64,000 nucleotides of DNA from Sympetrum striolatum (Eukaryota; Arthropoda; Insecta; Odonata; Libellulidae): positions 42,044,943 to 42,108,942 of the forward strand of contig OX388347.1 in assembly GCA_947579665.1 (NCBI GenBank), written 5' to 3'. Below the pieces are notes generated by a model. The model saw only the letters and a program-made list of their open reading frames with translations. It searched no databases and was not told the origin of the DNA. Numbering within the stretch: position 1 is the stretch's first letter; every line of letters starts with the position of its first letter. The position numbers were made by a program, and so were the translations under genes. Positions 27,998 to 39,119 of this stretch are shown here, piece by piece.

Positions 27998-29896
27998 TAC
28001 AATGTTTATATTTGTCATTTGTGATTTTTTAACTTTCGATATGAAAAACAAGATTAATACTAATTAATTTGAAAATGAATAGCTGTTTTTATAGGTAAAA
28101 TTAAGCATGTTTTCTAATCCTTTCGAACATACTTTTTGATTCGAACTTTTTTCTTGGTCCCATCAGGTTCAAAATGACCAATCCCCTCTGTTACCAAATG
28201 ATTCGGGACATTTAGAGCACTCATTGCAACATTCCTTGAAAATTTATCTGAAAAATAGTAATCTCAGTGAAATCAAATTTTCTTTTTGTTAATAAATACA
28301 GTGAGAAGATCACTCTAGCTTGTGTTTAGGTGATTTTATGGTTTTTATAAATCATACCGAAGTCCATACCTCAATTTAGCTGTTTTTCTCTTTCAATTAT
28401 TCTCTTCACAGTTCAGATAGATACCTAAACGTTTTATGATTCGTAAGTTGTAAGGCCATAATTGTTGGTTATGTAACCAGGGTACTATTCAGGGAATTTC
28501 TGAAAATTACTTGCCACGGATATATTTGAAGTTCGTCATGTAACTGTATTACCACTCTGATGATTTATCAAAAATTTAGCCATCTAAAGGAATGCGTATA
28601 CGTTTGATCTTGTTAAATTCTACTGTTCAATGTGGCGATGTATGAAGTATATCTGTACCTGAGAACGAGTAACCAGCATCGATTTAATAATCCATTGGTT
28701 AGGATACTTTGTTTTACTATTTCTCGGCGTAATGAAGTGCTCCCAGACATCCACTCGTATAAATCGCTTTCAGAAGTATCCAACACTGCTTTGCAGAACA
28801 TGATCAAACGGGAGACGGCTATTTATTTGGCTTTACTCTCAGTCCTCGATGTCGATCCATTGAACTTATAGCCTAACATTGCAGTAAAATGGTTATAGGG
28901 ATTGAATGTGGTAGCATACTTGAATTTTAATAAAAACTAAAATTAGAGTTTATTTATTAAACGCTGCATATGAAATAATCTACAATGATTGGTAATGTCG
29001 AATAGCAGAAGTTGTATAGAACGTGCCATGGTAGGTGACTTAATTTGCTATTTGAACATTTATTGGAAATTATAGAATCGTATAAATCCTGTAAGGGATT
29101 TTTTACTTATGTAATGACAAAGGTAATAGATTATTACTGTATTTATTTAATATGTCTACTACTAATGAAGTAGAAAATAATTCAGATGTAAATTTTAACA
29201 AAATTTTTTTAACTTAACCTTAACATTCATTTGAAATATTGCATTAGTTTTACTTTACAAGGTTTTGTTTTCATTATTTTCAGTGCATTGAAAGCTTATT
29301 GATAACCGAAATATTGCCAATGTTTGTGGTGGATTTACGATCTTACATTCGAAATTTATAAATGAATACTTAATTTTATTTTCATAAAATTTACAGACTT
29401 CTAGGTTGTATAAGATCCCTCTTATATCAACCGCCAATACGACGTTCGCCTTCGGAAGTGCCATGATGTTGACCCAACATCGTGAAAAAATGTAAACTAA
29501 CTGAAGCAATAGGTAGCGGGCCTGAGTGGTCTAGTGAAGCCAATTTTGCGGTGTGGGAGTCGATACAGTAACCACATTCGCCCCACGGTAAACGCCGCCA
29601 GGCTATTGGCTCTACTCCATGTAAAAATGTATCGGCATGGACTGAATTTAACTTACTTTTTACTTGATAGGTGACAAAAAATATATTTATACACTCCAAA
29701 GGATTATTCCTATCAAACTTTTCTACACCTAAATTAATATTTTACAAGCTTCTCTTTGGCGTTTGGCATAGGATATACCTATTAAGAAGAATTGACATAG
29801 TATTTTATGAATATTTTATAAATTAATCTCCTATGTATAAAGTAACCCTTTTAAAGTGTACTTATTCATTTATCTATTCTAAAAAATTACAATTAG
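27998..29896. other. Unassigned stretch
   Basis: No gene recognised. Around 29520-29580 there is a weak tRNA-like arrangement (TGGTCTAGTG and GAGTCGATAC), too degraded to call. Confidence 0.45.
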
Positions 29897-30046
29897 GCCC
29901 CAGGACTACCAGATGGTAGTCATTTCCGTGGAAGGAGGGAAAAATTTCATAATCTGCCTGGTATTCACCCTAGTCACTATACTGCTGAAGCTGCGAGCGG
30001 GGTGGCTCATAGGATTTACGAGCATTGTAGGTTTTTTTTAGGCTAA
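29897..30046 (+). CDS. ORF1 C-terminal remnant of the retrotransposon
   Basis: An open frame from just after a stop at 29894 to TAA at 30044-30046. It encodes about 49 residues including FHNLPGIHPSHYTAEAASG and ending AHRIYEHCRFFLG. The start is missing because the element is 5' truncated. It ends inside the beginning of the ORF2 frame, which lies in the -1 frame. No domain can be named from so short a piece; it is taken as the nucleic-acid-binding ORF1 product from position only. Confidence 0.6.
   Translation, partial: APGLPDGSHFRGRREKFHNLPGIHPSHYTAEAASGVAHRIYEHCRFFLG
30034..30040 (+). promoter_or_regulatory. Putative -1 ribosomal frameshift site T TTT TTA
   Basis: In the ORF1 frame the codons are AGG TTT TTT TTA GGC TAA. 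The last T of one codon followed by TTT TTA forms the canonical X XXY YYZ heptamer in the correct register, two codons before the ORF1 stop. A -1 slip leads to AGG CTA AAG, exactly the ORF2 frame, which is then open for 966 codons. ORF2 has no in-frame ATG before about 30595, so frameshifting would explain its expression. A downstream pseudoknot was not demonstrated. Confidence 0.5.
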
Positions 30047-32940
30047 AGAGAATTTGTGGGAATGCTTCTAATTTAAGTGGCTCCGATATAGGAAATAAAG
30101 TTAATAAACAATCGAATACCTTAAAAATTACTGAGCAAGTTGAAGATGAGCAACAACGCGTTTCCCGGGCTTCACCCATTGTAAATGAACTATCGATTGC
30201 CATTATTAATTGTAGAAGCATCAAAAACAAAGTAGCCGATCTTGAACATCTTATCCGAAGTAATGACTCCGACATAATTATAGGCACCGAAAGCTGGCTA
30301 ACAGACGATATTAATGACTACGAAGTATTTCCTAAAGATTTTAAGATTTATCGTAAGGACCGTCAGGATAAAGTGGGTGGAGGAGTATTTATAGCGGTTA
30401 AAAGTTCTTTGCGGAGTAGTTCACATACGTATCCTAACAGTTGCATCGAGAGCGTATGGTGTACCATTAGTCAGCCAAATAAACCCAATCTACATGTATG
30501 TGCTTTTTACCGGCCGCCCAACTCTTCGCGTCATGTTTTGCGTAACTTAAACGATGAAATAAATTTTTACTCGCGTAAAAACAACAATAGCATAATGATA
30601 ATTGGAGGAGATTTTAATCTTCCAGACATCGATTGGCAAAAGCACGTAGTCAAGAAAAGAGCTCGGGACAATGACTCTTGTAGGACCTTGTTAAATTTAA
30701 TACAAAAAAATTCATTACACCAGCTAGTCAAAAAGCCTATCAGGGAATTAACCATTTTAGATCTTTTTCTTACGAACACCCCCGAACGAGTATCTAACAC
30801 ATCTGTTTGCGATGGAATATCCGATCACAAAGCCATAATTATAGATTTCGACCTTAACTTGGTAAAGCACAGAAAACCTAAGCGCAGAGTTTATCTTTAC
30901 CCGCGAGCCGATTTCGAAGGATATCGTAGTAAACTCATGTACGAATTTCTGGAGTATAAAACGCGCGCGATATGTTTAAATACCGAGGACACGTGGAATC
31001 TCTTTGTAAGAACAATGCGTGACCTAATGGATAAATTTGTACCCTCAAAACTTTCAAATCAAATTAATGAACCTAGATGGTATAATAAGGAGACTAGGAG
31101 AGCACTAAAGAAACAGAGGCGTTTGCATTCCAAATTAAAAGCCGCTGCGAGGCAACCGAATAGTATCAACATAGATCGAGTAGAGAGCGAACATAAGGAA
31201 GCAAAGTCGGAAACTAAACGAATTATGCGAGATGCCCTCCGTCAATATAAAAAGAAGATTTTATGCGAACACTTGGAAGAGGACCCAAAAGCGTTTTGGT
31301 CGTACGTTCGTGAGGTCCAAGGTAAAGAGCAAACTGTTGGTTCATTAAAGGATACTTGCGGTAATATAGTAAACGATGCTAAAGGCAAAGCTAATATCTT
31401 GAATGATTTTTTTCGAAGCGTTTTCACGTCTGACGATACATCAAATACTCTCCCGAATGTTGATAAACCTGAATCAATGTCGAAAATCACCTTCAGAGAA
31501 GCCGCCATCATTAAACTATTGCAACAGATTAAACCGAATAAAGCTCCGGGTCCTGAAGACATACCGGCTCGAGTGTTCAAGGAAGTTGCGGAGAGCGTAG
31601 CACCTTTTCTTAAAGTTATATTTGACAAGAGTATGAGCGAAGGAAAGGTCCCGAAAGATTGGAAAATTGCGAATGTCACGCCAATATTTAAAAGTGGCTC
31701 TAAGGACGATCCAGCTAATTACAGGCCTATATCTTTAACATCACTGAGCGGTAAAATTATGGAACATATAATAGCTAGCTCTTTAATGGGTTTTCTTGAA
31801 ACGTCCAATTTCATAATTAGGAATCAACACGGTTTTCGTAAGACTCGTTCTTGCGAGTCTCAGCTGGCTTTATTAGTACACGATGTTCTAAACTCTGCTG
31901 AAAAACATAAGCAAGTCGATGCGATATTTTTAGATTTTCGGAAGGCTTTCGATAAGGTACCTCATCATAAATTGCTGTACAAATTAGAAATTGCGGGTAT
32001 CAATGCACAAGTTATTAACTGGATAAAAGACTTTCTCACCGATAGAGAGCAACGAGTAGTACTCGATGGTATTAGTTCCAACTTGGTTAAGGTGACCTCT
32101 GGCGTCCCTCAGGGCAGTGTAATTGGACCGTTGTTATTTTTAGTATACATCAACGACCTCAGCAATCACATTGAAAGCAATGTTATGATATTCGCAGACG
32201 ACACAGTCATTTACAGGGATATAGTTAGTTCAGAGGATAGATTAACCCTTTCGAACGACTTAGATAGAATTATGAATTGGTGCGATGAGTGGCAATTAGA
32301 GCTTAATGTAGAAAAGTGTTCGGTAGTTAACTTCTTCGAAAGTAAATCTATAATAAATGATTATTCTTATAGTCTCCGAGGGGTAAACCTAATGTCAGTA
32401 GAATCGGTAAAGTATCTTGGAGTAACTCTCACGAATAATCTTTCATGGAGTGCCCACATCCGAAATATATGTGGAAAAGCACTTAAGAAACTCGGCTTCG
32501 TTAAAAGAATAGTCGGTAGGAGCGAAGAAAAGGTTCGCGAGCGATGTTACTTAGCGTTAGTTAGGCCTCACCTTGAGTATGCATGTAGTGTATGGGACCC
32601 CGCCGAGAAATGTCATATTCGGGATTTAGAAAAAGTACAACGGAAGGCGATACGATTTGTAAAGAATTGCTACGATAAAACAGCGAGTGTCACTCAGATG
32701 TTACAGGACGCGGGATGGGAATCATTAGAAGATAGAAGAAAACTTCAAAGGATAAATTTATTAAATAAGTTCAGAGAAATTACGTTTTCAGATGATGTAA
32801 CCGATATAATGCGACCCCCCTGTTATATGGGCCGTGCTGATACTGCCCGAAAGATTAGGGAAATAGATGCTAAAACGAATCGTTTCAAAAATTCATTTTT
32901 TCCGCGAAGTATACGCGAAAGCAACCGTTTAGGAAAATAG
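30040..32940 (+). CDS. ORF2: endonuclease and reverse transcriptase
   Basis: An uninterrupted frame of about 966 codons. An apurinic-type endonuclease occupies about the first 285 residues. Its motifs include LSIAIINCRSIKNKVADL (30190), GTESWL (30285), VCAFYRPPNS (30505), GGDFNLPDIDW (30605) and the catalytic SDHKA (30820). The RT follows: NKAPGPEDIPARVF (about 31535), ANYRPISLTSL (about 31710), QHGFRKTRSCESQL (about 31825), AIFLDFRKAFDKV (31920, motif A), SGVPQGSVIGPLLF (32100, motif B) and IFADDT (32190, catalytic FADD, motif C). The C-terminus ends FFPRSIRESN. There is no RNase H. The protein would nick the target and copy the element RNA in the nucleus. The first ATG comes after the start of the endonuclease, so the start is not an ordinary ATG here; fusion to ORF1 by frameshift is likely. 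Confidence 0.95.
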   Translation, partial: RLKRICGNASNLSGSDIGNKVNKQSNTLKITEQVEDEQQRVSRASPIVNELSIAIINCRSIKNKVADLEHLIRSNDSDIIIGTESWLTDDINDYEVFPKDFKIYRKDRQDKVGGGVFIAVKSSLRSSSHTYPNSCIESVWCTISQPNKPNLHVCAFYRPPNSSRHVLRNLNDEINFYSRKNNNSIMIIGGDFNLPDIDWQKHVVKKRARDNDSCRTLLNLIQKNSLHQLVKKPIRELTILDLFLTNTPERVSNTSVCDGISDHKAIIIDFDLNLVKHRKPKRRVYLYPRADFEGYRSKLMYEFLEYKTRAICLNTEDTWNLFVRTMRDLMDKFVPSKLSNQINEPRWYNKETRRALKKQRRLHSKLKAAARQPNSINIDRVESEHKEAKSETKRIMRDALRQYKKKILCEHLEEDPKAFWSYVREVQGKEQTVGSLKDTCGNIVNDAKGKANILNDFFRSVFTSDDTSNTLPNVDKPESMSKITFREAAIIKLLQQIKPNKAPGPEDIPARVFKEVAESVAPFLKVIFDKSMSEGKVPKDWKIANVTPIFKSGSKDDPANYRPISLTSLSGKIMEHIIASSLMGFLETSNFIIRNQHGFRKTRSCESQLALLVHDVLNSAEKHKQVDAIFLDFRKAFDKVPHHKLLYKLEIAGINAQVINWIKDFLTDREQRVVLDGISSNLVKVTSGVPQGSVIGPLLFLVYINDLSNHIESNVMIFADDTVIYRDIVSSEDRLTLSNDLDRIMNWCDEWQLELNVEKCSVVNFFESKSIINDYSYSLRGVNLMSVESVKYLGVTLTNNLSWSAHIRNICGKALKKLGFVKRIVGRSEEKVRERCYLALVRPHLEYACSVWDPAEKCHIRDLEKVQRKAIRFVKNCYDKTASVTQMLQDAGWESLEDRRKLQRINLLNKFREITFSDDVTDIMRPPCYMGRADTARKIREIDAKTNRFKNSFFPRSIRESNRLGK

Positions 32941-32958
32941 AGTCAAGGTGCTTGCACC

Positions 32959-32990
32959 CCCTGCCACACGCCGAAAGGCGGCTTGCAGGG
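32959..32990 (+). other. 3' UTR hairpin with GAAA tetraloop
   Basis: CCCTGC pairs with GCAGGG, and an inner CGCC/GGCG stem closes a GAAA (GNRA) loop. It lies 18 bases after the ORF2 stop and just before the hexamer tail. The same fold with GAAA is kept in the minus-strand copy at 14313-14344, which suggests selection for RT recognition. Confidence 0.75.
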
Positions 32991-32995
32991 TTCTT

Positions 32996-33019
32996 ACATA
33001 GACATAGACATAGACATAG
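32996..33019 (+). repeat. Hexamer tail (ACATAG)x4
   Basis: Four perfect ACATAG copies terminate the retrotransposon. CR1/L2-type elements end in short tandem repeats rather than poly(A). Confidence 0.85.
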
Positions 33020-36000
33020 TCGGGAGGAAAACCCCCGAAAACCTCGCAAAGGCAGTATATAATGCATATAATTACATAATTTATAACAATCTTACAATAT
33101 TTCAAAATTTACTACAATATTAAAATATTTAAAAAATACAACAGTACTACAACAAAATCACGTAACCCTTTTAATTTTATTCATGGATGCATTGTAGAAA
33201 AGGGGAAAGGGTTCTAAAACTTCTCCAGGTAAATTTTTCCATTCTACTATTCCCCGATTTAGAAATGAATATTTACAAACATCTGTTTAGAGGGCAGAAA
33301 CTATATGATTGTGGTTATCCATTTTTATCTTAAGCATTTTCGCTTATCGATGAAATCTATTATGCCTCATTCATATGAAACAGAGTGATACATTGCAATG
33401 TCAGACACACACAATGGAAAGGCACTCGAATCTATTTTTCTTCACCCTGAACTTCCGAGGTGATCATCCCATTCTGATTGGATCGATCACTGAAGACATT
33501 AAGACCCTCAGATCCAGCGCACACTTTCAAAGGCTACCTCTGCCGTCCCAACCGTAAAAGGTCGCAAAGTCAGGGGTTCTTAGGGCTCAACCTTTCCTCA
33601 TGCGACCTCCACGTCGGAGTGGACAAGGTTAGGTAGCCACGTGGGAGGAGTGAAAGAAAAAACAAAAGGATTTCAGCCGGAGAAAGGTGAGAGCGAGTGA
33701 AGGATGGGGAGGGTTCCAAGGAAAGTGAAACAAAAGGTTGATAAAATAATGATAGAGTATAAGAGGAAAAGAACGTCTATCTTTAGCTGCTCCTAGCACT
33801 GATCAAGTATGGAGACCATGACGGGTAGAATTTATTTCAAATCAAGAGGAGTTAAGTGTTGTCGGGGGATACAAATTAAAAGTAGCTAGTTAAAGCGTAG
33901 GAATACAGCGCTCCTTTCACATGTGACGGTGATTCAGGTAAATGAATCTCATTAAACCATTCAAAGATTTAATGAAGAATTAGTAGGGAAAAGAGTTATA
34001 AAATAGGTCAATACGTAAGGTCATTTACGTACTAAACTAGCTGAGCTGAGCAAGTATTATGGACAAGTTCTTGCAAATATTGGTTTATCTACATGAATAT
34101 GTATTTGCATTGTTTTTGATTACTATTCAGATCTTTCTTAACTTTTTTCTCCATATAAATTTAATTAACTATCCGTAGGTTTTGCAGATTTTTCACACAC
34201 CCTTTCTTGTGGGTGTTTTCCTTTTGTGGTGAATTGTATCTCCTTAGAAGCCTTAGGTTTTTATTCCCGCAACGTGGTTTTTTTGGATGTACTTTGTTAA
34301 TCTAACTATCTTTTTTAGTTTATTTTTTTAGTTTAGTATAAAACGGAAATTTATATGTAGGAAAAATCTTGTGACTCTCAATCTATCCCTAATAGAAGAC
34401 ATTTATTATTATTACAATGGAATCAAAACAACTTTGGTAATGAATATGATGGAAAATTAAATTTATCATTGAACGAGAAAGCGTGCGCCTTAATTCGAGG
34501 TTGTATAAGAAGTGAAAAATAGCGACATCACTGGGAATCGAACACAGTCCTACCTCTGTAATACTTACACAACCTTTAATAATGAGAATCTGTTACATTT
34601 TCTTCTATAGAAGTTGTTACGGAAATAAAGTCAGGGGTTAACCTTCACGAAAATCAAATACCGTAATCATATCTACGCTATTTCTAGTAACACGATAAGA
34701 TTCTTCCGTAATGTGTATACATAAAACACTATTCCTAATTCGGTCTGCATTTTTCTAACCTATACAATCAGAGATCAGCAATAAAATCGTCTTCCAGATG
34801 ATACGGATTGTCCGTTTTTTCATGATTATTCAATTCTAATATTATAATTACGTATGTATGTCAGAGCATGAAGACCAGAGAAATAAAGGTTTGTCATGGA
34901 TTTATATATTTTAGGAGGAAACGAGAAAGAATTTTTCCCTTTGAAATTCTTAATGTCCTCTGATAGAGCTTCATTGTAATTAATCGATCATTTCTTTTTG
35001 TTAGGATCAAACATCAGAGAGATAACGTAACGTGACAAGCAATTATTGCGGAGTTCTAAAGGAGTGTAATTCCGCTGCTTTTAAAAATAAGTTATTACCA
35101 AAATAGTCCGTATACATTAAAGTTAACAATCATGCTAATGTATTGGTTTTTAATGCTTATGTACACTCTATAAAAATTGCATGATTAATTTATAAAAATA
35201 TTGGGTGTTATCTGTTTCCATTTCGATTCAATCTAATTAATGCTCAGGCCGGAAGGAATAGAATGTACACAGGATGATGATATAGGTTGATATTTATTTT
35301 CTTTTGTAACTACATTTATCTACTATATTTTTCAGTGTTAAAATGCCTTGATAAAGACCTTATAATATTTATTTTGCCATCCTTATTAACAGGCTTTTAC
35401 AGACTATTCATCCAACTTTTGCGGGTTAGAGAAAGAGAGAGAGAGCGACAATCGTATTTTCTCTTTCTCTCTTTTAGTGGAAGCCAATAGGAAGAATGGC
35501 GAAGTTCCGTCTCCGGAATCAAATCTTACGGTTTAATAAATTTTCTCTGTAACCAAATTTGCTTTGTAGATTTGAGGCGACATACCAAGTAGAAACAAAG
35601 GCAAACCCACCTTGTCATCCACCGATACACGGCATTCGATTATTTTCGTAAAATAGCTGTTGGAAAGTCAACCAGCGACACAAACGACCAAATACGAAAT
35701 AATGAAAGAATATGAAACAATGACTCTGTAAGACATTTATCAAGAATTATACTCTTTAACACGATACCACAGAATAATAATACTAAGCAAATCCGAACTA
35801 GTGAAAATTGCACAATATTATACATAAATTAAATGATATGGTCCAGTTTGCACAAACTTCACAAATAATAATGATATCAAATTAGCCTTCAGAGAGAGTC
35901 CAACGTAATTTCACGACAAATTCGGCACACGTGATCGAAAGAAAGCACTCGTCTTCTGCGGCCGACGTCGACGTAATGTTCAGCGGGTCGCGCTCTCGTG

Positions 36001-37750
36001 GCAAATTACCTTCTCTTGGGTAGGCTCCATTTCTCGCGAACAAGAGGGGAAAACAATGAAGCACAGAAATTCGTAACGGAAGGGGTACAGCAAATTGGCC
36101 AATCACATTGTTAGAAACTGTCACAAATCTCCACCGTGTTAATTATTCCGATCGTCGACAGTATCACTTTCTGACAGCGCAACTTGTAAACGGGTAGTTT
36201 ATTATGGGGAAATTTCCCTAGAAATTCGTCACAGATTGAAATTATGTAGTTATTTAAAATCATTTACAATTTTTTTTAGTATAGAGTGGAATTAATTATA
36301 GAAATTACATTTTTTATTTTAGGTTAATTACGAGCATAAGCGCAGAAAAAGAACAAAACTGTTTTAAAGAAATTCTTGATGTTGTTCCTTTTTCATTTGA
36401 ATGGGTGCTTTAAGTTATCTAACTGCGTAAAAACGTTTTTGAGGTATATAATCAATAGAAATAAATGGAGAAGTTGAGAGTTTTTAGTGAATTGCATCGA
36501 AGAAAGCAGCCACTAGCTTTTTTTTCTTCTTATTTGCACGAGGGAAAACTTCCAGCGAGAAAGTTTCCAAGAACATAGTGAATTTATTTCATGGACGAAT
36601 AAAAATAATCAAAGTTAATAAATAACATAAGTTAAATGAATTTTATTTCGGGGATAACGCATTACACGACGCGACCAGCGATCGTTTGGTTGCAGAAGGA
36701 AAACTTTGTAAAACCTCTGATTGCAATTTTTCCAGTCAGCTACCTTCAATAAATTAAGGCAACGATGAATTTGAATGATTGAATCAAATTTTCGGTTACA
36801 ATTTACTACAATGTGTGTATGAAAATGAAGATTACAACACATATATAGCTTCCCCTCCCAAAGGAACTTTTTCTTCATTCTACGCCAACAGAAGCCGCGC
36901 ACAACTAGTCATTGCTGAGAGGGTATCTTTCAGTAATTCAGTTTGATTCAAAGAATTGAAAAGAAAGGGAAACGTAATATCAATCTGGAAGAGTAGAAGT
37001 TATTGCTATTTCATGCATGGAGAATAGCTATACCACATAAAGTTGGTAATGGTGTAACATGAATGCAGAAGGTATGTTCTGTTTTTTTTTCCTCTTGGTC
37101 GTATTTTTATCATGAAGTTATGAGAAATTTTAGTCCGCAGAAATTGAAGAGTGAAATTACAATTTAATTTAGTTTCGTTGTAGATATTGTGCAATTCACA
37201 ACGCAGAAAAGGAGGAAACGGAATAGGTCATGGCAATGGAACGACAGAATTTACAGAAAATAGCGTAGCTAAGCTATGCGTTTTAGTGAAAATACCATAT
37301 ATGATAAATAGATTAGGTTAAGTGAGCTATGAAGTAAAGGATTACAGAATTTTACTAATTGTGATACTAATGATGCGTAGTGTTCGCAATTCTATTATTT
37401 CCAAAGGATGTCGATAAAACTATTAATAACGCTAATATTTCCACGCCAATATATTAGGAGTACTATGTATGCGAATTTTCGTTTAGGTTCAGGTGATAAG
37501 GAATCGGAAAATGCTACTTTGATGTTGGTTAACACTTTCTGATGTCTGCGTCACTCAGGTGGAATGGATCTTGTATAATACTTAAGTAATTGCCAAGATT
37601 TTATGGTAGTTAATCTAGTTAACTGATTGCATTTTTACAAATAATAATAAATTATATTCTTAAATGTAATACTTAATTATAATAGTAATACTTTTCAGTC
37701 TCAATCTCGCCTTGAAAAATATATATTAATATTTATTCTGCCGCTTTCTC
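33020..37750. other. Unassigned stretch
   Basis: No gene recognised. A stem-loop-containing motif at 34191-34222 (CACACCCTTTCTTGTGGGTG) resembles 15062-15090. A short AG-rich run lies near 35431-35447. Minus-strand frames at 35882-36124 and 36615-36902 have no family features. Confidence 0.45.
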
Positions 37751-37771
37751 CATACGAGTTGTAGAATTATT

Positions 37772-37890
37772 ACGTTCTTTGAAATTAATTGCATATTTCT
37801 GTTGAGTGTTGTCTGTTTATTTATTTCAAAAGAAACAGAAACCATTGTTGTTGAAGACACCATTGCACAAACATCTTTATATTGTACTGA
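37772..37890 (+). pseudogene. Degraded duplicate of the signal-peptide exon at 38752
   Basis: This segment aligns with 38752-38845 through TGTTGTCTGTTT, AGAAAC and GCCATTG/ACCATTG-like words, about 980 bp upstream. The ATG is ACG here. The conceptual product keeps a hydrophobic core (FLLSVVCLFIS) followed by TIVVEDTIA, against FILLETKLIVAKDAIE in the other copy. The same-phase alignment without indels over about 35 codons argues that the sequence was once coding. Confidence 0.45.
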
Positions 37891-38751
37891 GCATTGTTTT
37901 CAGCATTACTTAGTTCTATCCTGAAGAGGTTTTAATTTCTACGCTATTATTCATTGCACAATCGTGATATTGCCTGCTCACTATACAGAAAGGAATATTT
38001 TCAGGTACTTAAATATCACATCGTATAGATATACAATTACTACGTAGTGCCTTAGGTAATGATAGTAAATATTATTTTACAAGTAGTGACGGGAGTAAAT
38101 TATAGTAATACTTACATAATTTGGTATTTATTTCGCTTAGTTAGTTATTGAATCTAATTTTTTTATTTCTTCCGATTGATTTTTTGGCTGTATCCTCGAC
38201 TGAATCTTTCCAGAAGGATGCCATTTAAGCTTATGCTGATTTTCATGTTTCATTCCTCGAGTGTCGGATTCCCCAAGATATAATCCAATAGCAGTATATC
38301 TTTCCTTATACCGAGTGATTCAGGTAAAGAATAGTGCGTCCAATTATTCATATTTGTTTCTTATTATTACGTGTTAGTTTTCATTACTTGAAAAATACAA
38401 GTGCCCATTATTTACAAGTATATACAGGGCGTCTCAGTACCACGTTTCAGAACTTCAAAACCATAACGGTGCACCCCAACAACGGCTCGGAATGATATTG
38501 CAATTCATGCTTGGAAATGCTTTCCTGACGCAATTGGGTGTAGAAATATATCAGAAACAAAAAGACGCCATTAATTTAATATTCATTTAAATAATTCATT
38601 AACATAAATATTAGTAATATGGGTTGAATATATTGTTCCACGTACTCTTTATAATGCATGTAATCTTTTCTATTGCATTTCCTATAAATTAAATTGTATT
38701 TCTTTAAACATCGTACGATCTTCTTCGGGCTATATCATAAGGTTTTCCTTT

Positions 38752-38868
38752 ATGTTCTTCAAAATTATTTACATAGTTCCGTTGCCTGTTGTCTGTTTGT
38801 TTATTTTATTAGAAACGAAGCTCATTGTTGCCAAAGATGCCATTGAAGTACCACAAAATCCAGTTACG
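38752..38868 (+). CDS. Candidate first exon with signal peptide
   Basis: ATG opens a 39-codon segment beginning MFFKIIYIVPLPVVCLFI, a typical n-region plus hydrophobic core. AKDAIEVPQNPVT follows, and then a possible splice donor G|GTATGC. If read through, the frame stops after four more codons. A duplicated partner at 37772 keeps the same reading phase. The segment precedes a 45-bp tandem repeat region (39138-39340) on the same strand, so a small secreted repeat protein is possible. The function is unknown. Confidence 0.4.
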
Positions 38869-39119
38869 GTATGCTTACCCTGAACTGAATACTTCAGGTA
38901 ACAAATCCTGCATCAATTTGCTTTTTATCTTATGCCAATTTTTATTTTAACTTTACTTTGTCTAGCGTATTTCCTAAATTTAATTTAAGGAATCCATTTC
39001 CATTAAGGATTCAACACAAAACCTCTTGAACCGAATAAGCATGGAAGGCCTTCGAAATCCAAACGGGGGCGTCCTAAAACCTCCTCTTTGATGGAAACCG
39101 AACGGCGTAATATCGATGA

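Larger units (their letters stand above)
29897..33019 (+). mobile_element. CR1/L2-like non-LTR retrotransposon, 5' truncated, ORF2 intact
   Basis: The copy begins abruptly in ORF1, at about 29897 just after an in-frame stop. It carries the ORF1 C-terminus, an overlapping complete-looking ORF2, a short 3' UTR with a GAAA-capped hairpin (32959-32990) and a tail of four ACATAG hexamers (32996-33019). The intact ORF2, in a window where other elements are full of stops, indicates a young insertion. A related decayed 3' end lies at 14290-14600 (-). No clear target-site duplication was found. Assignment to the CR1/L2 group within the Jockey superfamily rests on the RT motif style (SGVPQGSVIGPLLFLVYIND), an apurinic-like endonuclease and no RNase H. 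Confidence 0.92.

Noticed and set aside
29520..29580. A-box and B-box-like words
   Set aside because: Too degraded, no tail or TSD.
29970..30287. 105-codon minus frame
   Set aside because: Opposite strand of the ORF1/ORF2 junction of the retrotransposon.
31242..31679. 145-codon minus frame
   Set aside because: Shadow of the reverse transcriptase ORF2 on the opposite strand.
34525..34580. tRNA-like B box on the minus strand (GTTCGATTCC)
   Set aside because: No credible A box or cloverleaf, no repeat partner found.
38425..38530. TATACAGGGCGTCTCAGTACC, resembling ends of some insect repeats
   Set aside because: Only one copy in the window and no matching inverted end.
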